DNA of 32,183 bases, taken from contig DCBP01000060.1 in the NCBI GenBank assembly GCA_002314055.1, positions 1-32,183 of the forward strand, written 5' to 3'. A program made the translations under genes and the position numbers. This DNA is from Prevotella sp. UBA1104. Lineage in GTDB: Bacteria > Bacteroidota > Bacteroidia > Bacteroidales > Bacteroidaceae. Positions within the stretch are counted from its first letter, which is position 1, and each line of letters begins with the position of its first letter. Below the pieces are notes generated by a model that searched no databases, was not told where the DNA came from, and was given only the letters and a program-made list of their open reading frames with translations. This document shows positions 16,229-23,913 of this stretch, in pieces.

Positions 16229-17410
16229 ATGCAAGACTTTAGATTTTATGCACCTACCGAAGTAGTCTTCGGCAAGGACTCAGAGGAGCATCTCGTAGAG
16301 ATGATAAAGAAATATGGTGGTCACAAGGTACTGTTACACTACGGCGGACACAGTGCGGAGCGTTCCGGGCTGCTTGGCTCCGTACGACAGCGTTTCGCCG
16401 ATGGCGGAATAGAGTTCGTTGAACTCGGCGGAGTAAAACCGAACCCAAGGCTAACCCTCGTGCATGAGGGAATAGAACTCTGCCGTAAGGAAGGAGTAGA
16501 CTTTATCCTTGCCGTAGGCGGCGGAAGCGTAATCGACTCCTCAAAGGCAATCGGCTACGGCGTGAAATACGACGGAGATGTATGGGATATCTATGCACGC
16601 AAGTATGCACCAAAGGAAACACTCCCCGTGGGAAGCATCCTCACCATACCGGCTGCCGGTAGCGAGATGAGCGATTCGAGCGTGATAACAAATGAGAAAC
16701 TGGAGCTGAAGATAGGATACTCCGACAACCTGTGTCGCCCTAAGTTCACCATCATGAACCCTGTAAGGACATACACCCTGCCGCCATACCAGACAGCATG
16801 CGGTGCCACCGATATCATGATGCACACGATGGAACGCTACTTCGGAAAGGTAGACGACATGACACTCATCGACAATATTGCCGAGGCTCTGATGCGCACG
16901 GTAAAGGACAGCGTGTTCCATGTGCTCCGCAATCCGGAAGACTACCGCAACCGTGCCTGCATCATGTGGGCTTCAAGTCTGGGACACAACGATTTGACCG
17001 GCGACCGCTCCTATGCCGACTTCGCAACGCATCAGCTGGAACATGAGCTGAGTGCAATCTTCGATGTGGCACACGGTGCAGGACTCGCAGCCCTCTGGCC
17101 GAGCTGGGCAAGATACGTATACAAGGAGAATGTTTCGCGCTTCGTTCGCTTTGCCGTTAATGTGATGGGCGTAGACAACGACTTTACTGATCCGGAAGCA
17201 ACGGCACTTGCCGGCATTGAGGCAATAGAGCGCTTCTACCGTGCCATAGGAATGCCGACAAGTATCCACGAACTCATCGGCAGAGACGTTACCGACGAGG
17301 AGATACAGCTGATGGCTCGCAAGTGCAGTCATGACGACGGTAGGACAATCGGTGGCTTCAAGGCTCTCGACCGTCATGATATGGAAGAGATTTACAAGAT
17401 GGCAAGATGA
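16229..17410 (+). CDS. Iron-containing alcohol dehydrogenase, YqhD/butanol-dehydrogenase type
   Basis: This 393-residue NAD(P)-dependent alcohol/aldehyde oxidoreductase has the dinucleotide-binding motif GGGSVIDSSK at 97-106. Metal ligands are Asp195, His199, His268 and His282, with the same spacing as the YqhD/FucO family. The GGGS form and overall pattern resemble YqhD/BDH proteins more than FucO. I chose ATG 16229, which gives the family-typical MQDFRFYAPTEV start. An upstream extension would overlap the small gene before it. The FucP-like permease starts 2 bp after the stop, so the two are co-translated. A lactaldehyde reductase role in deoxy-sugar use is possible but is inferred only from that neighbour. 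Confidence 0.92.
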   Translation: MQDFRFYAPTEVVFGKDSEEHLVEMIKKYGGHKVLLHYGGHSAERSGLLGSVRQRFADGGIEFVELGGVKPNPRLTLVHEGIELCRKEGVDFILAVGGGSVIDSSKAIGYGVKYDGDVWDIYARKYAPKETLPVGSILTIPAAGSEMSDSSVITNEKLELKIGYSDNLCRPKFTIMNPVRTYTLPPYQTACGATDIMMHTMERYFGKVDDMTLIDNIAEALMRTVKDSVFHVLRNPEDYRNRACIMWASSLGHNDLTGDRSYADFATHQLEHELSAIFDVAHGAGLAALWPSWARYVYKENVSRFVRFAVNVMGVDNDFTDPEATALAGIEAIERFYRAIGMPTSIHELIGRDVTDEEIQLMARKCSHDDGRTIGGFKALDRHDMEEIYKMAR

Positions 17411-17411
17411 T

Positions 17412-18731
17412 ATGAAAGAGGGCAGTAGACTGTTCGGCAAGGGCTTCGTGTTGCCGTTTGTCGTGATAACCACATGCTTTGCCCTTTGGGGCTTTGCCAA
17501 CGATATCACGAATCCGATGGTAAAGGCGTTCTCAAAAATCTTCCGTATGTCGGTAACCGACGGCACGCTGGTTCAAGTGGCATTCTATGGCGGATACTTT
17601 GCCATGGCATTTCCGGCAGCCATGTTTATACGGCGGTATTCGTATAAGGCTGGCGTGATGCTCGGACTGACACTGTATGCCGTCGGGGCGTTCCTCTTCT
17701 TCCCCGCAAGGGATATGGGGGAGTATTATGCCTTCCTGTTGGCATATTTCGTGATGACATGCGGACTGTCGTTTCTTGAAACCTCATGCAGTCCGTATAT
17801 CCTCAGTATGGGACCTGAAGAGACGGCAACCAGAAGACTGAACCTCGCACAGTCGTTCAACCCTATCGGTTCGCTGCTCGGCATGTATGTGGCGATGAAT
17901 TTTATTCAGGCGCGGCTTAATCCTATGAGCACCATGGAGCGCAGCAGACTCCCGGAAGCAGACTTCGAGATGGTGAGAGACCACGACCTCTCGATACTCA
18001 TCGAACCGTATCTTGCTATCGGCATCGTCATATTGGCAGTATTGCTCGTCGTATGGTTCCTGCGTATGCCGAAGACCGCTGAAGGCGACAAAAAACGTGA
18101 AGGCGGAAAGGCAGACAAGTTCATACCTACGCTGCGCCGACTGTTCAGTATGCCGCGATATAGGGAAGGAGTGTTCACGCAGTTCTTCTATGTAGGTGTG
18201 CAGATAATGTGCTGGACGTTCATCATACAATATGGAACGCGGATATTCACCGCCCAAGGCATGTCGGAAATAGACGCAGAGGTGTTGTCGCAGAAATACA
18301 ACATCGTGGCAATGGTAATCTTCTGTCTGTCAAGGTTTATTTGTACCTTCATCCTCAGGTATTTCAATGCCGGACAGTTGCTAATGAGTCTTGCCGTACT
18401 CGGTGGCTGCCTAACGATAGGAGTAATAGTGTTGCAGAATATTTACGGAATGTACTGTCTCGTGGCAATAAGCGCATGTATGTCGCTCATGTTTCCAACG
18501 ATATACGGAATATCCCTCCGCGGACTTGGCGATGACGCAAAAGTGGGTGCCGCCGGACTCGTTATGGCAATCCTTGGCGGAAGCGTATTGCCGGCAGTGC
18601 AGGCAAGCATAATCGACCTTGGAGAGGTGATGGGCATGCCGGCAGTAAACCTGTCGTTCGTTTTGCCACTCCTGAGCTTTGTCGTCATTTCCGTTTTCGG
18701 ATACCGAACGATGAGAAGGGAGAGAGCGTAA
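17412..18731 (+). CDS. FucP-like MFS sugar:H+ symporter
   Basis: This 439-residue inner-membrane transporter has about 12 hydrophobic segments and a charged central loop (MPKTAEGDKKREGGKADKF). The opening FALWGFANDITNPM matches the L-fucose/glucose-galactose permease branch of the major facilitator superfamily. FLETSCSPYILSMGPEETA and RLNLAQSFNPIGSLLG are also typical of FucP relatives. It probably imports L-fucose or another monosaccharide with protons. I chose ATG 17412; a longer frame from 17331 would overlap the dehydrogenase. No fucose isomerase or kinase is visible here, so the substrate is unproven. Confidence 0.9.
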   Translation: MKEGSRLFGKGFVLPFVVITTCFALWGFANDITNPMVKAFSKIFRMSVTDGTLVQVAFYGGYFAMAFPAAMFIRRYSYKAGVMLGLTLYAVGAFLFFPARDMGEYYAFLLAYFVMTCGLSFLETSCSPYILSMGPEETATRRLNLAQSFNPIGSLLGMYVAMNFIQARLNPMSTMERSRLPEADFEMVRDHDLSILIEPYLAIGIVILAVLLVVWFLRMPKTAEGDKKREGGKADKFIPTLRRLFSMPRYREGVFTQFFYVGVQIMCWTFIIQYGTRIFTAQGMSEIDAEVLSQKYNIVAMVIFCLSRFICTFILRYFNAGQLLMSLAVLGGCLTIGVIVLQNIYGMYCLVAISACMSLMFPTIYGISLRGLGDDAKVGAAGLVMAILGGSVLPAVQASIIDLGEVMGMPAVNLSFVLPLLSFVVISVFGYRTMRRERA

Positions 18732-18802
18732 ACGCTTTTGTATCGGAATAAAGAAAGAAAAGACTTATTTTATACTTAAAGATACTGATAACAGACGGAA
18801 AA

Positions 18803-18834
18803 TTTGGAAGTTACGAGAATAATGTCTACCTTTG
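18803..18834 (+). promoter_or_regulatory. Promoter of rplS
   Basis: TTTG at 18803-18806 and TACCTTTG at 18827-18834 have a 20-bp spacer, an excellent match to the Bacteroidota consensus. The start codon is at 18925, leaving a leader of about 80 nt. Confidence 0.82.
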
Positions 18835-18840
18835 CACCGC

Positions 18841-18924
18841 TTTTCGGCGTAATCGCTGGCAGGAAGAAGAGTGGCCTGTTATGTTGCGTTGGAACGATAA
18901 ACAATTTTAAATTAATAAATTACA
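18841..18924 (+). ncRNA. Possible structured leader of rplS
   Basis: The transcript leader contains nested complementary segments: ATCG (18852-18855) with CGAT (18894-18897), and CAGG with CCTG inside. An A/T-rich unstructured stretch precedes the start codon, with no Shine-Dalgarno sequence. Ribosomal-protein leaders often bind their own product; here that is only a suggestion. Confidence 0.3.
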
Positions 18925-19284
18925 ATGGATTTAATTAAAGTTGCTGAGGAAGCATTTGCAAGCGAGAAGCAGTATCCTAAGTTCAAGGCTGGTGACACTG
19001 TTACCGTAGCTTACAAAATTATCGAGGGTTCTAAGGAGCGTATCCAGCTCTACCGTGGTGTTGTTATCAAGATCAACGGTGAGGGTTCAAAGAAGCGTTT
19101 CACTGTACGCAAGATGTCTGGAACAGTTGGTGTAGAGCGTATCTTCCCAATGGAGTCTCCTAACATCGCAAGCATCGAGCTGAACAAGGTTGGTAAGGTT
19201 CGTCGCGCTAAGTTGTATTACCTGCGCAATCTTACTGGTAAGAAGGCTCGTATCGCTGAGAAGAGAGTTATCACAAAGGAGTAA
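18925..19284 (+). CDS. rplS: 50S ribosomal protein L19 (bL19)
   Basis: This 119-residue protein is a component of the large ribosomal subunit near the 30S interface. Motifs across the whole length are typical: FKAGDTVTVAYKI, ERIQLYRGVVIKINGEGSKK, RFTVRKMSGTVGVERIFPM and KVGKVRRAKLYYLRNLTGKK. Codon use is strongly biased to GGT, GTT and CGT, unlike the surrounding non-ribosomal genes, as expected for high expression. The gene stands alone, with its own promoter and a hairpin terminator at 19315-19375. Confidence 0.98.
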   Translation: MDLIKVAEEAFASEKQYPKFKAGDTVTVAYKIIEGSKERIQLYRGVVIKINGEGSKKRFTVRKMSGTVGVERIFPMESPNIASIELNKVGKVRRAKLYYLRNLTGKKARIAEKRVITKE

Positions 19285-19314
19285 TAACAACTTCTTTAAG
19301 CAGTTCGTTAGAAC

Positions 19315-19375
19315 AAACGAAAAGATAATATGGCAGCTTATCCGCTTCCCGTGGATTGGCTGCCATGTTTCGTTT
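19315..19375 (+). terminator. Long hairpin downstream of rplS
   Basis: AAACGAAA (19315-19322) pairs with TTTCGTTT (19368-19375), and inside it ATGGCAGC (19330-19337) pairs with GCTGCCAT (19359-19366). A further ATCC/GGAT stem lies in the loop. The descending arm ends in a T-rich stretch, consistent with transcription termination 30 bp after the rplS stop. Confidence 0.75.
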
Positions 19376-19431
19376 AAGGAGTAAGGGGCGTCGGATGTCC
19401 ATATAACCTGTTCTTGTTTCAGTGTTATAAT

Positions 19432-19756
19432 CTTCCCCTCCCCCGCCTCCCCTTGTCAGGGGCGGAGCAGTTACTCTTTCTGCTAAAAATAAGATCTCTT
19501 CATGTAAATTTAGTTATAATACAGATTCGTTGATGAAACAGGTTTAGTAATAATACAGATTTGTTAGTGAAACAGGTTTAGTAATATATAGATTCGTTGA
19601 TGAAACGGGCTTGGTAATATACAGCTTTGTTAGTGAAACAGGTTTAGTAATAATACAGATTTGTTAATGAAATAGGTTTTGTAATGCCAAATATGTAAGA
19701 TAGTAGCAATAAAGGTAACTGCTCCGCCCCTGAAAGGGGAGGCGGGGGAGGGGAAG
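19432..19756. mobile_element. 325-bp MITE-like element with 43-bp terminal inverted repeats
   Basis: The left end (19432-19474) begins CTTCCCCTCCCCCGCC and runs through AGGGGCGGAGCAGTTAC. The right end (19715-19756) is its inverted copy, differing by about one inserted base near the palindrome centre. Between them lie five tandem repeats (19520-19686) and no gene. The ends share the GTTAC motif with the other GC-rich repeats in this window. I see no convincing target-site duplication (flanks TTATAAT and TAAAAAT). Confidence 0.75.
19520..19686 (+). repeat. Five tandem 33-34-bp repeats
   Basis: Units start near 19520, 19554, 19587, 19620 and 19654. They follow the pattern TACAGATTYGTTRRTGAAA then CAGGTTTAGTAATAA, with scattered substitutions. 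They are contiguous with no spacers, so this is a minisatellite-type array inside the 19432-19756 element and not a CRISPR. Confidence 0.9.
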
Positions 19757-19783
19757 TAAAAATAGATTAACCGGATATTAAGT

Positions 19784-21610
19784 ATGAAAGAAAAACTGAA
19801 CGAATATTATAAAAAGAGGCATGCAGAACTCTCGGAGGAACTGAGAGCCAGAAAGAAAAAGGTGAGATGGTTTATCACGACGGAAATACTGTCGTTCGTT
19901 GCAGCAGCAGTCGTTGTCGTGATGTTCATATCCGAGAAGGTAAGCGTCATGCCGTTTATCTTTATCTTCAATCCACTGTTTGCCCTCTTCCTCGTAACGA
20001 AAGGGATAGACCGCTCAAACACGAGAGAAGTGGAGGGGATAGAAGCAAAGCTCAGTGTGTATTCAGACAACCTGAAATACCTTAAAGGCATATACTCATC
20101 TTTCGACGATGGCAGAAGGTATGTAAACCCCAAGCATCAGTATTCGTTTGACATGGATATATTCGGCAAGGACTCACTCTTTCAACGCATTTGCCGGACA
20201 GTAACGATGGGAGGGGCCGACCGCCTGGCAGATATTCTTTCCTCAAGTGCCCTTCCCGGTGCATCGGCTGATGAATGTCGAAAGGCGGTGGAGCGGCGAC
20301 GCCGGGCAATAGCCGAACTTGCTGATATGGAAGAGTGGCGCACGGATTTTCTTGCCGTGGGATATAAAAATAAGGTACATACGGAAACAATACGCCGCGC
20401 ACTTGACGAGACACGGAAGGCTGATATACCGAAATGGGCACTTTCAAACACTTCTTTAGCTCTGGCTGCCGCTTCGATGACTGTTTTCGCTGTCTTGTTC
20501 TTTTTTACCATGTTCGGAAATCTGAGTGCAGATTTTGTCAGCATTTGGACAGTAGTGCAGCTCGGGGCCAGTATCGGACTGTCGGCTAAGGCGATAAAGA
20601 TGATAAGCAAGGCGGTAGACAGACTCAGCGGTAGCTTGAAACCATATATCGCTTTGCTTGAACACATATCGAAAACCTCATTCAAAGAAGAGGAGAATAA
20701 GAGAATCGTAACAGCCTTGAATCTTGACGGCGATGCAGCCCTCGCGTCGATGAAAGAACTGAAGGGTATTCTTGATGCTCTTGACAGGAGAGCAAATGTT
20801 CTTGGACTCGTAATCTTCAACGCCTTGGCGTGGAACGACCTCTTCCTCGTGCGCCGTTATCTGCGTTGGCAGCGCCGCAATATGCAGAATATATATTCGT
20901 GGATTGATGCCGTAAGCGATATGGATGCAATGGTTTCAATGGCAACGATGAGATATAATGAACCGGACAGTTGCGATGCGCAGCTGACGGATGACGAAGG
21001 TGTCGTTTTTGAAGCAAAGGGACTGTGGCATCCGTTCCTCGGCGAGAAGGCGGTGAAGAATGATTTTACCGTCAGAGACAGCAACTATTACATCATCACG
21101 GGGGCCAATATGGCAGGAAAGAGCACCTTCCTCCGTTCAGTTGGAATAAACTACATTCTTGCGATGAGCGGTATGACAGTTTTTGCCGATAGCCTAAAGG
21201 TTTCGGTCTTTTCCCTCTTCAGCAGCATGCGTACAAGCGACGACCTTGCCGGTGGCATAAGCTATTTCAATGCCGAATTGCTACGACTCAAACTCCTTCT
21301 CGATAACGTGCGCCAAAACAGCCGTACGCTGATAATTCTCGACGAGATACTGAAGGGTACCAACTCGCTCGACAAATTAAACGGTTCGCGAATGTTTCTT
21401 GAAGCAGCTGCAAAACTGCCGGTTACAGGAATAATAGCCACTCACGATCTTGAACTTTCAAAAATGGCAGAAGCTCAGTCGGAGCGCTTCCATAATTACT
21501 GTTTCGAGATAAAACTTACAGATAATATAACATATACATATAAGATTACTCCAGGAGTGGCACGCAATCAGAATGCTACTTATCTATTAAAAGGTATTCT
21601 TGAGGGATGA
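19784..21610 (+). CDS. Membrane-anchored MutS-family ATPase
   Basis: This 608-residue protein has a MutS-type ATPase at its C-terminus. It carries Walker A GANMAGKS (440-447), the MutS segment SSMRTSDDLAGGISYFNAEL, Walker B LIILDE (516-521) followed by ILKGTNSLDK, and the H-motif ATHDLELSKM. The N-terminal mismatch-recognition domain of true MutS is absent, and there is no Smr nuclease domain as in MutS2. Instead two hydrophobic helices lie near 28-72 and two near 223-265, so the protein is probably inner-membrane bound. The core helices resemble the MutS lever/clamp region. The role is unknown; mismatch repair is unlikely. It stands as a single gene. Confidence 0.88.
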   Translation: MKEKLNEYYKKRHAELSEELRARKKKVRWFITTEILSFVAAAVVVVMFISEKVSVMPFIFIFNPLFALFLVTKGIDRSNTREVEGIEAKLSVYSDNLKYLKGIYSSFDDGRRYVNPKHQYSFDMDIFGKDSLFQRICRTVTMGGADRLADILSSSALPGASADECRKAVERRRRAIAELADMEEWRTDFLAVGYKNKVHTETIRRALDETRKADIPKWALSNTSLALAAASMTVFAVLFFFTMFGNLSADFVSIWTVVQLGASIGLSAKAIKMISKAVDRLSGSLKPYIALLEHISKTSFKEEENKRIVTALNLDGDAALASMKELKGILDALDRRANVLGLVIFNALAWNDLFLVRRYLRWQRRNMQNIYSWIDAVSDMDAMVSMATMRYNEPDSCDAQLTDDEGVVFEAKGLWHPFLGEKAVKNDFTVRDSNYYIITGANMAGKSTFLRSVGINYILAMSGMTVFADSLKVSVFSLFSSMRTSDDLAGGISYFNAELLRLKLLLDNVRQNSRTLIILDEILKGTNSLDKLNGSRMFLEAAAKLPVTGIIATHDLELSKMAEAQSERFHNYCFEIKLTDNITYTYKITPGVARNQNATYLLKGILEG

Positions 21611-21771
21611 TGATAATCAAGCTTTTGAAATTAATCCAAAACTTAGATTAGAAATGTTCGTAAGTGGATAGAATGACAAGAAAAATCTTGATTATTAAGG
21701 TTCTATTGTTAATTATATGTAAAAGATTGCAGCGTTGAGGCTCTATATTATATAATGTGTAGAAAAATTCA

Positions 21772-21779
21772 TACCTTTG
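21772..21779 (+). promoter_or_regulatory. Promoter -7 box for rplM-rpsI
   Basis: TACCTTTG is identical to the -7 box of rplS, but no TTTG appears at the -33 position. The start codon is 221 bp downstream, leaving a long leader. Confidence 0.6.
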
Positions 21780-21785
21780 CAATCC

Positions 21786-21960
21786 GATTATTTAACGGGG
21801 AAGCACTTAGAACCCCATGAATGTTGTGTTAATAGTTTTGCTTTTGGCCGAGCGGGACGGTTAGTGAATCAACATTCAAACGACTTTTTAAATGTTTGTC
21901 TTCCCGTATTATATATATAATAAGGTAAGATGAAAGGGTTGAAAAGGCGTAAAGAAAGTA
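21786..21960 (+). ncRNA. Structured leader RNA upstream of rplM
   Basis: Several stems can be drawn. GGGG (21797-21800) pairs with CCCC (21813-21816). TGAATGTTG (21818-21826) pairs perfectly with CAACATTCA (21870-21878). ACGGGGAAG (21795-21803) could pair, with one bulge, with CTTCCCGT (21900-21907), closing the whole domain and competing with the first stem. The enclosed GGCCGAGCGGGACGGTTAG is GC-rich in an AT-rich leader. This fits an autoregulatory ribosomal leader; I believe an L13 leader class has been proposed in Bacteroidia. Confidence 0.6.
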
Positions 21961-22000
21961 ATAAAAAAACGTTTTTTAGTAGTAAAATTTTAACATCAGA

Positions 22001-22462
22001 ATGAACACTTTAAGTTACAAGACTATTTCCGCAAACAAGGAAACAGTAAACAAAGAGTGGGTTGTTATTGACGCCACAGACCAGGTAGTTGGTCGTCTTT
22101 GCTCAAAGGTAGCAAAACTGTTGCGCGGAAAGTACAAGCCAAACTTCACTCCTCACGTAGACTGTGGAGACAATGTAATTATCATCAATGCCGGTAAGGC
22201 TTACTTCACTGGCAAGAAGGAAACCGATAAGGTTTACACTCGTTATACTGGTTACCCAGGTGGACAGCGCTTCAACACTCCTGCAGAGCTCCGTACTCGC
22301 AAGGGCGGTGTTGACAAGATTATCCGTCACGCCGTTAAGGGTATGCTTCCAAAGGGTTCGCTCGGACGCAGCCTGATGGACAACCTTTATGTTTATGAGG
22401 GAACAGAGCACAATCACGAGGCTCAGAAACCAAAAGCAATCGATATTAACCAGTATAAATAA
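22001..22462 (+). CDS. rplM: 50S ribosomal protein L13 (uL13)
   Basis: This 153-residue large-subunit protein is recognised by WVVIDATDQVVGRLCSKVAK, NFTPHVDCGDNVIIINAGK, GYPGG and the AVKGMLPKGSLGR motif near the end. It is followed 11 bp later by rpsI, the conserved L13-S9 pair. Codon bias is strong, and the start is preceded by an AT-rich stretch without a Shine-Dalgarno sequence. It is expressed from a long structured leader. Confidence 0.98.
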   Translation: MNTLSYKTISANKETVNKEWVVIDATDQVVGRLCSKVAKLLRGKYKPNFTPHVDCGDNVIIINAGKAYFTGKKETDKVYTRYTGYPGGQRFNTPAELRTRKGGVDKIIRHAVKGMLPKGSLGRSLMDNLYVYEGTEHNHEAQKPKAIDINQYK

Positions 22463-22473
22463 TTAACACGATA

Positions 22474-22860
22474 ATGGAAGTAATTAACGCAATTGGTCGC
22501 CGTAAGAGTGCCGTAGCACGTGTTTACATGAGCGAGGGTACTGGCAAGATAACCATTAACAAGAAAGATATTACTGAGTATTTCCCATCAGCAATCGTAC
22601 AGTATGTTGTTAAGCAGCCTCTGCTCGCTCTCGATGCTGTTGAGAAGTATGACATCAAGGCAAACCTCGACGGTGGTGGCTTTACAGGTCAGAGCCAGGC
22701 TCTTCGCCTCGCTATCGCCCGCGCTCTCGTTAAGGTAAATGCTGAGGACAAGAAGACTTTGAAGGATCACGGATTCATGACTCGCGACTCTCGTGCCGTT
22801 GAGCGTAAGAAGCCAGGACGTCCAAAGGCTCGTCGTCGCTTCCAGTTCAGCAAGCGTTAA
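22474..22860 (+). CDS. rpsI: 30S ribosomal protein S9 (uS9)
   Basis: This 128-residue small-subunit protein has a C-terminal tail that reaches the P-site tRNA. It has the family features INAIGRRKSAVARVYMSEG at the start, GGGFTGQSQALRLAIARAL in the middle and the invariant RRRFQFSKR terminus. It is co-transcribed with rplM. The start comes 11 bp after the rplM stop. Length and motifs are normal. Confidence 0.98.
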   Translation: MEVINAIGRRKSAVARVYMSEGTGKITINKKDITEYFPSAIVQYVVKQPLLALDAVEKYDIKANLDGGGFTGQSQALRLAIARALVKVNAEDKKTLKDHGFMTRDSRAVERKKPGRPKARRRFQFSKR

Positions 22861-22879
22861 TCCTCTGGATAGCTGGACA

Positions 22880-22935
22880 CAGTTTAGCATCTAAACTGAC
22901 GGGACCCACCTGTTTCAGGACTACCCGCCGGTTGG
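22880..22935 (+). ncRNA. Possible structured leader of rpsB
   Basis: CAGTTTAG (22880-22887) and CTAAACTG (22891-22898) form a perfect hairpin with a 3-nt loop. CGGG (22900-22903) / CCCG (22924-22927) then encloses a CCTG TTT CAGG hairpin (22909-22919). No T-run follows, and rpsB starts at 22992. This could be an autoregulatory leader; alternatively it is processing structure between rpsI and rpsB. Confidence 0.45.
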
Positions 22936-22991
22936 TTCTAACAAAACAGAATTAATAAGAAAGTAAACAAAACATTTAACAAGAAAACAAA

Positions 22992-23801
22992 ATGTCAAGA
23001 ACAAATTTTGATATGCTTCTGAAGGCCGGATGTCACTTCGGTCACCTTACACGCAAGTGGAATCCTGCAATGGCTCCTTATATCTTCATGGAGCGTAACG
23101 GCATTCATATCATCGATCTGTATAAGACTGTAGCTAAGATTGACGAGGCTGCTGAGGCTCTGAAGCAGATTGCAAAGTCAGGAAAGAAAATCCTGTTCGT
23201 TGCTACTAAAAAACAGGCTAAGGACGTTGTAGCTGCTAAGGCTGCTTCTGTCAATATGCCATACGTTATCGAGCGTTGGCCAGGCGGTATGCTCACTAAC
23301 TTCCCTACAATCCGTAAGGCTGTGAAGAAAATGGCTAACATCGATAAGCTGATGAACGACGGAACTTATTCTAACCTGTCTAAGCGCGAGATCCTGCAGA
23401 TCTCTCGTCAGCGTGCTAAGCTCGAGAAGAACCTCGGTTCTATCGCCGACCTTACTCGTCTGCCATCTGCACTCTTCGTTGTTGATGTTATGAAAGAGGC
23501 CATCGCCGTTAAAGAGGCTAAGCGTCTTGGTATTCCTGTATTCGCTATCGTGGATACAAACTCTAATCCTAAAGACGTTGACTTCATGATTCCTGCTAAT
23601 GATGACGCTAAGGACAGCATCGACGTTATCTTGTCGGCTTGCTGCGACGCTATCAACGAGGGACTCGAGGAGCGCAAAGTTGAGAAGGCTGACGAGAAGG
23701 CTGCTAAAGAGCAGGCTGAGGCAGCTGAGGACAAGCCAAAGCGCGCTCGCAAGGCTGCACGTAAGGAAACTCCTGCTGAGGAGACTCCTGCAGAGGCTTA
23801 A
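22992..23801 (+). CDS. rpsB: 30S ribosomal protein S2 (uS2)
   Basis: This 269-residue small-subunit protein is needed for S1/30S assembly. Family motifs are MLLKAGCHFGHLTRKWNPAM, RNGIHIIDLYKT, ERWPGGMLTNF and AIVDTNSNPKDVDFMIPAND. The last roughly 40 residues are a low-complexity Lys/Glu/Ala/Pro tail, the normal Bacteroidota extension. A strong terminator follows at 23825-23876, before tsf, so part of the rpsB transcription stops short of tsf. Confidence 0.98.
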   Translation: MSRTNFDMLLKAGCHFGHLTRKWNPAMAPYIFMERNGIHIIDLYKTVAKIDEAAEALKQIAKSGKKILFVATKKQAKDVVAAKAASVNMPYVIERWPGGMLTNFPTIRKAVKKMANIDKLMNDGTYSNLSKREILQISRQRAKLEKNLGSIADLTRLPSALFVVDVMKEAIAVKEAKRLGIPVFAIVDTNSNPKDVDFMIPANDDAKDSIDVILSACCDAINEGLEERKVEKADEKAAKEQAEAAEDKPKRARKAARKETPAEETPAEA

Positions 23802-23824
23802 TCAATAACAGTATAAAGTAAATG

Positions 23825-23876
23825 GGAACGTTGAATTAATGACTTTACGGAAAACTTAATTCAATGTTCCTTTTTT
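23825..23876 (+). terminator. Rho-independent terminator between rpsB and tsf
   Basis: GGAACGTTGAATTAA (23825-23839) pairs with TTAATTCAATGTTCC (23856-23870) with one G-T pair, over a 16-nt loop, followed by six Ts. It lies 23 bp after the rpsB stop. Since tsf has no obvious promoter of its own, it probably sets the rpsB:tsf ratio by partial read-through. Confidence 0.88.
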
Positions 23877-23913
23877 CAATATTAATCTAAAACCTAATTC
23901 ATTTTTTAAGACT

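Larger units (their letters stand above)
19285..19783. other. Gene-free region between rplS and the MutS-like gene
   Basis: These 499 bp hold the rplS terminator hairpin (19315-19375), the MITE-like element (19432-19756) and a 27-bp AT-rich lead-in to the next gene. No coding sequence is supported. Confidence 0.8.
21611..22000. other. 390-bp gene-free region: MutS-like 3' end and rplM leader
   Basis: The first part has an inverted pair ATAATCAAG (21613-21621) / CTTGATTAT (21687-21695) that may end the upstream transcript. The rest holds the rplM promoter and structured leader. No gene is supported. Confidence 0.65.

Noticed and set aside
16229..17410. Naming the dehydrogenase fucO (lactaldehyde reductase)
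   Set aside because: The cofactor motif and spacing fit YqhD/BDH proteins better; the only support is the adjacent FucP-like permease.
18732..18924. tRNA or other RNA gene upstream of rplS
   Set aside because: No cloverleaf or T-loop motif; the region is explained by promoter and leader.
19520..19686. CRISPR array
   Set aside because: The 33-34-bp units are contiguous without spacers, are imperfect and have no cas genes nearby.
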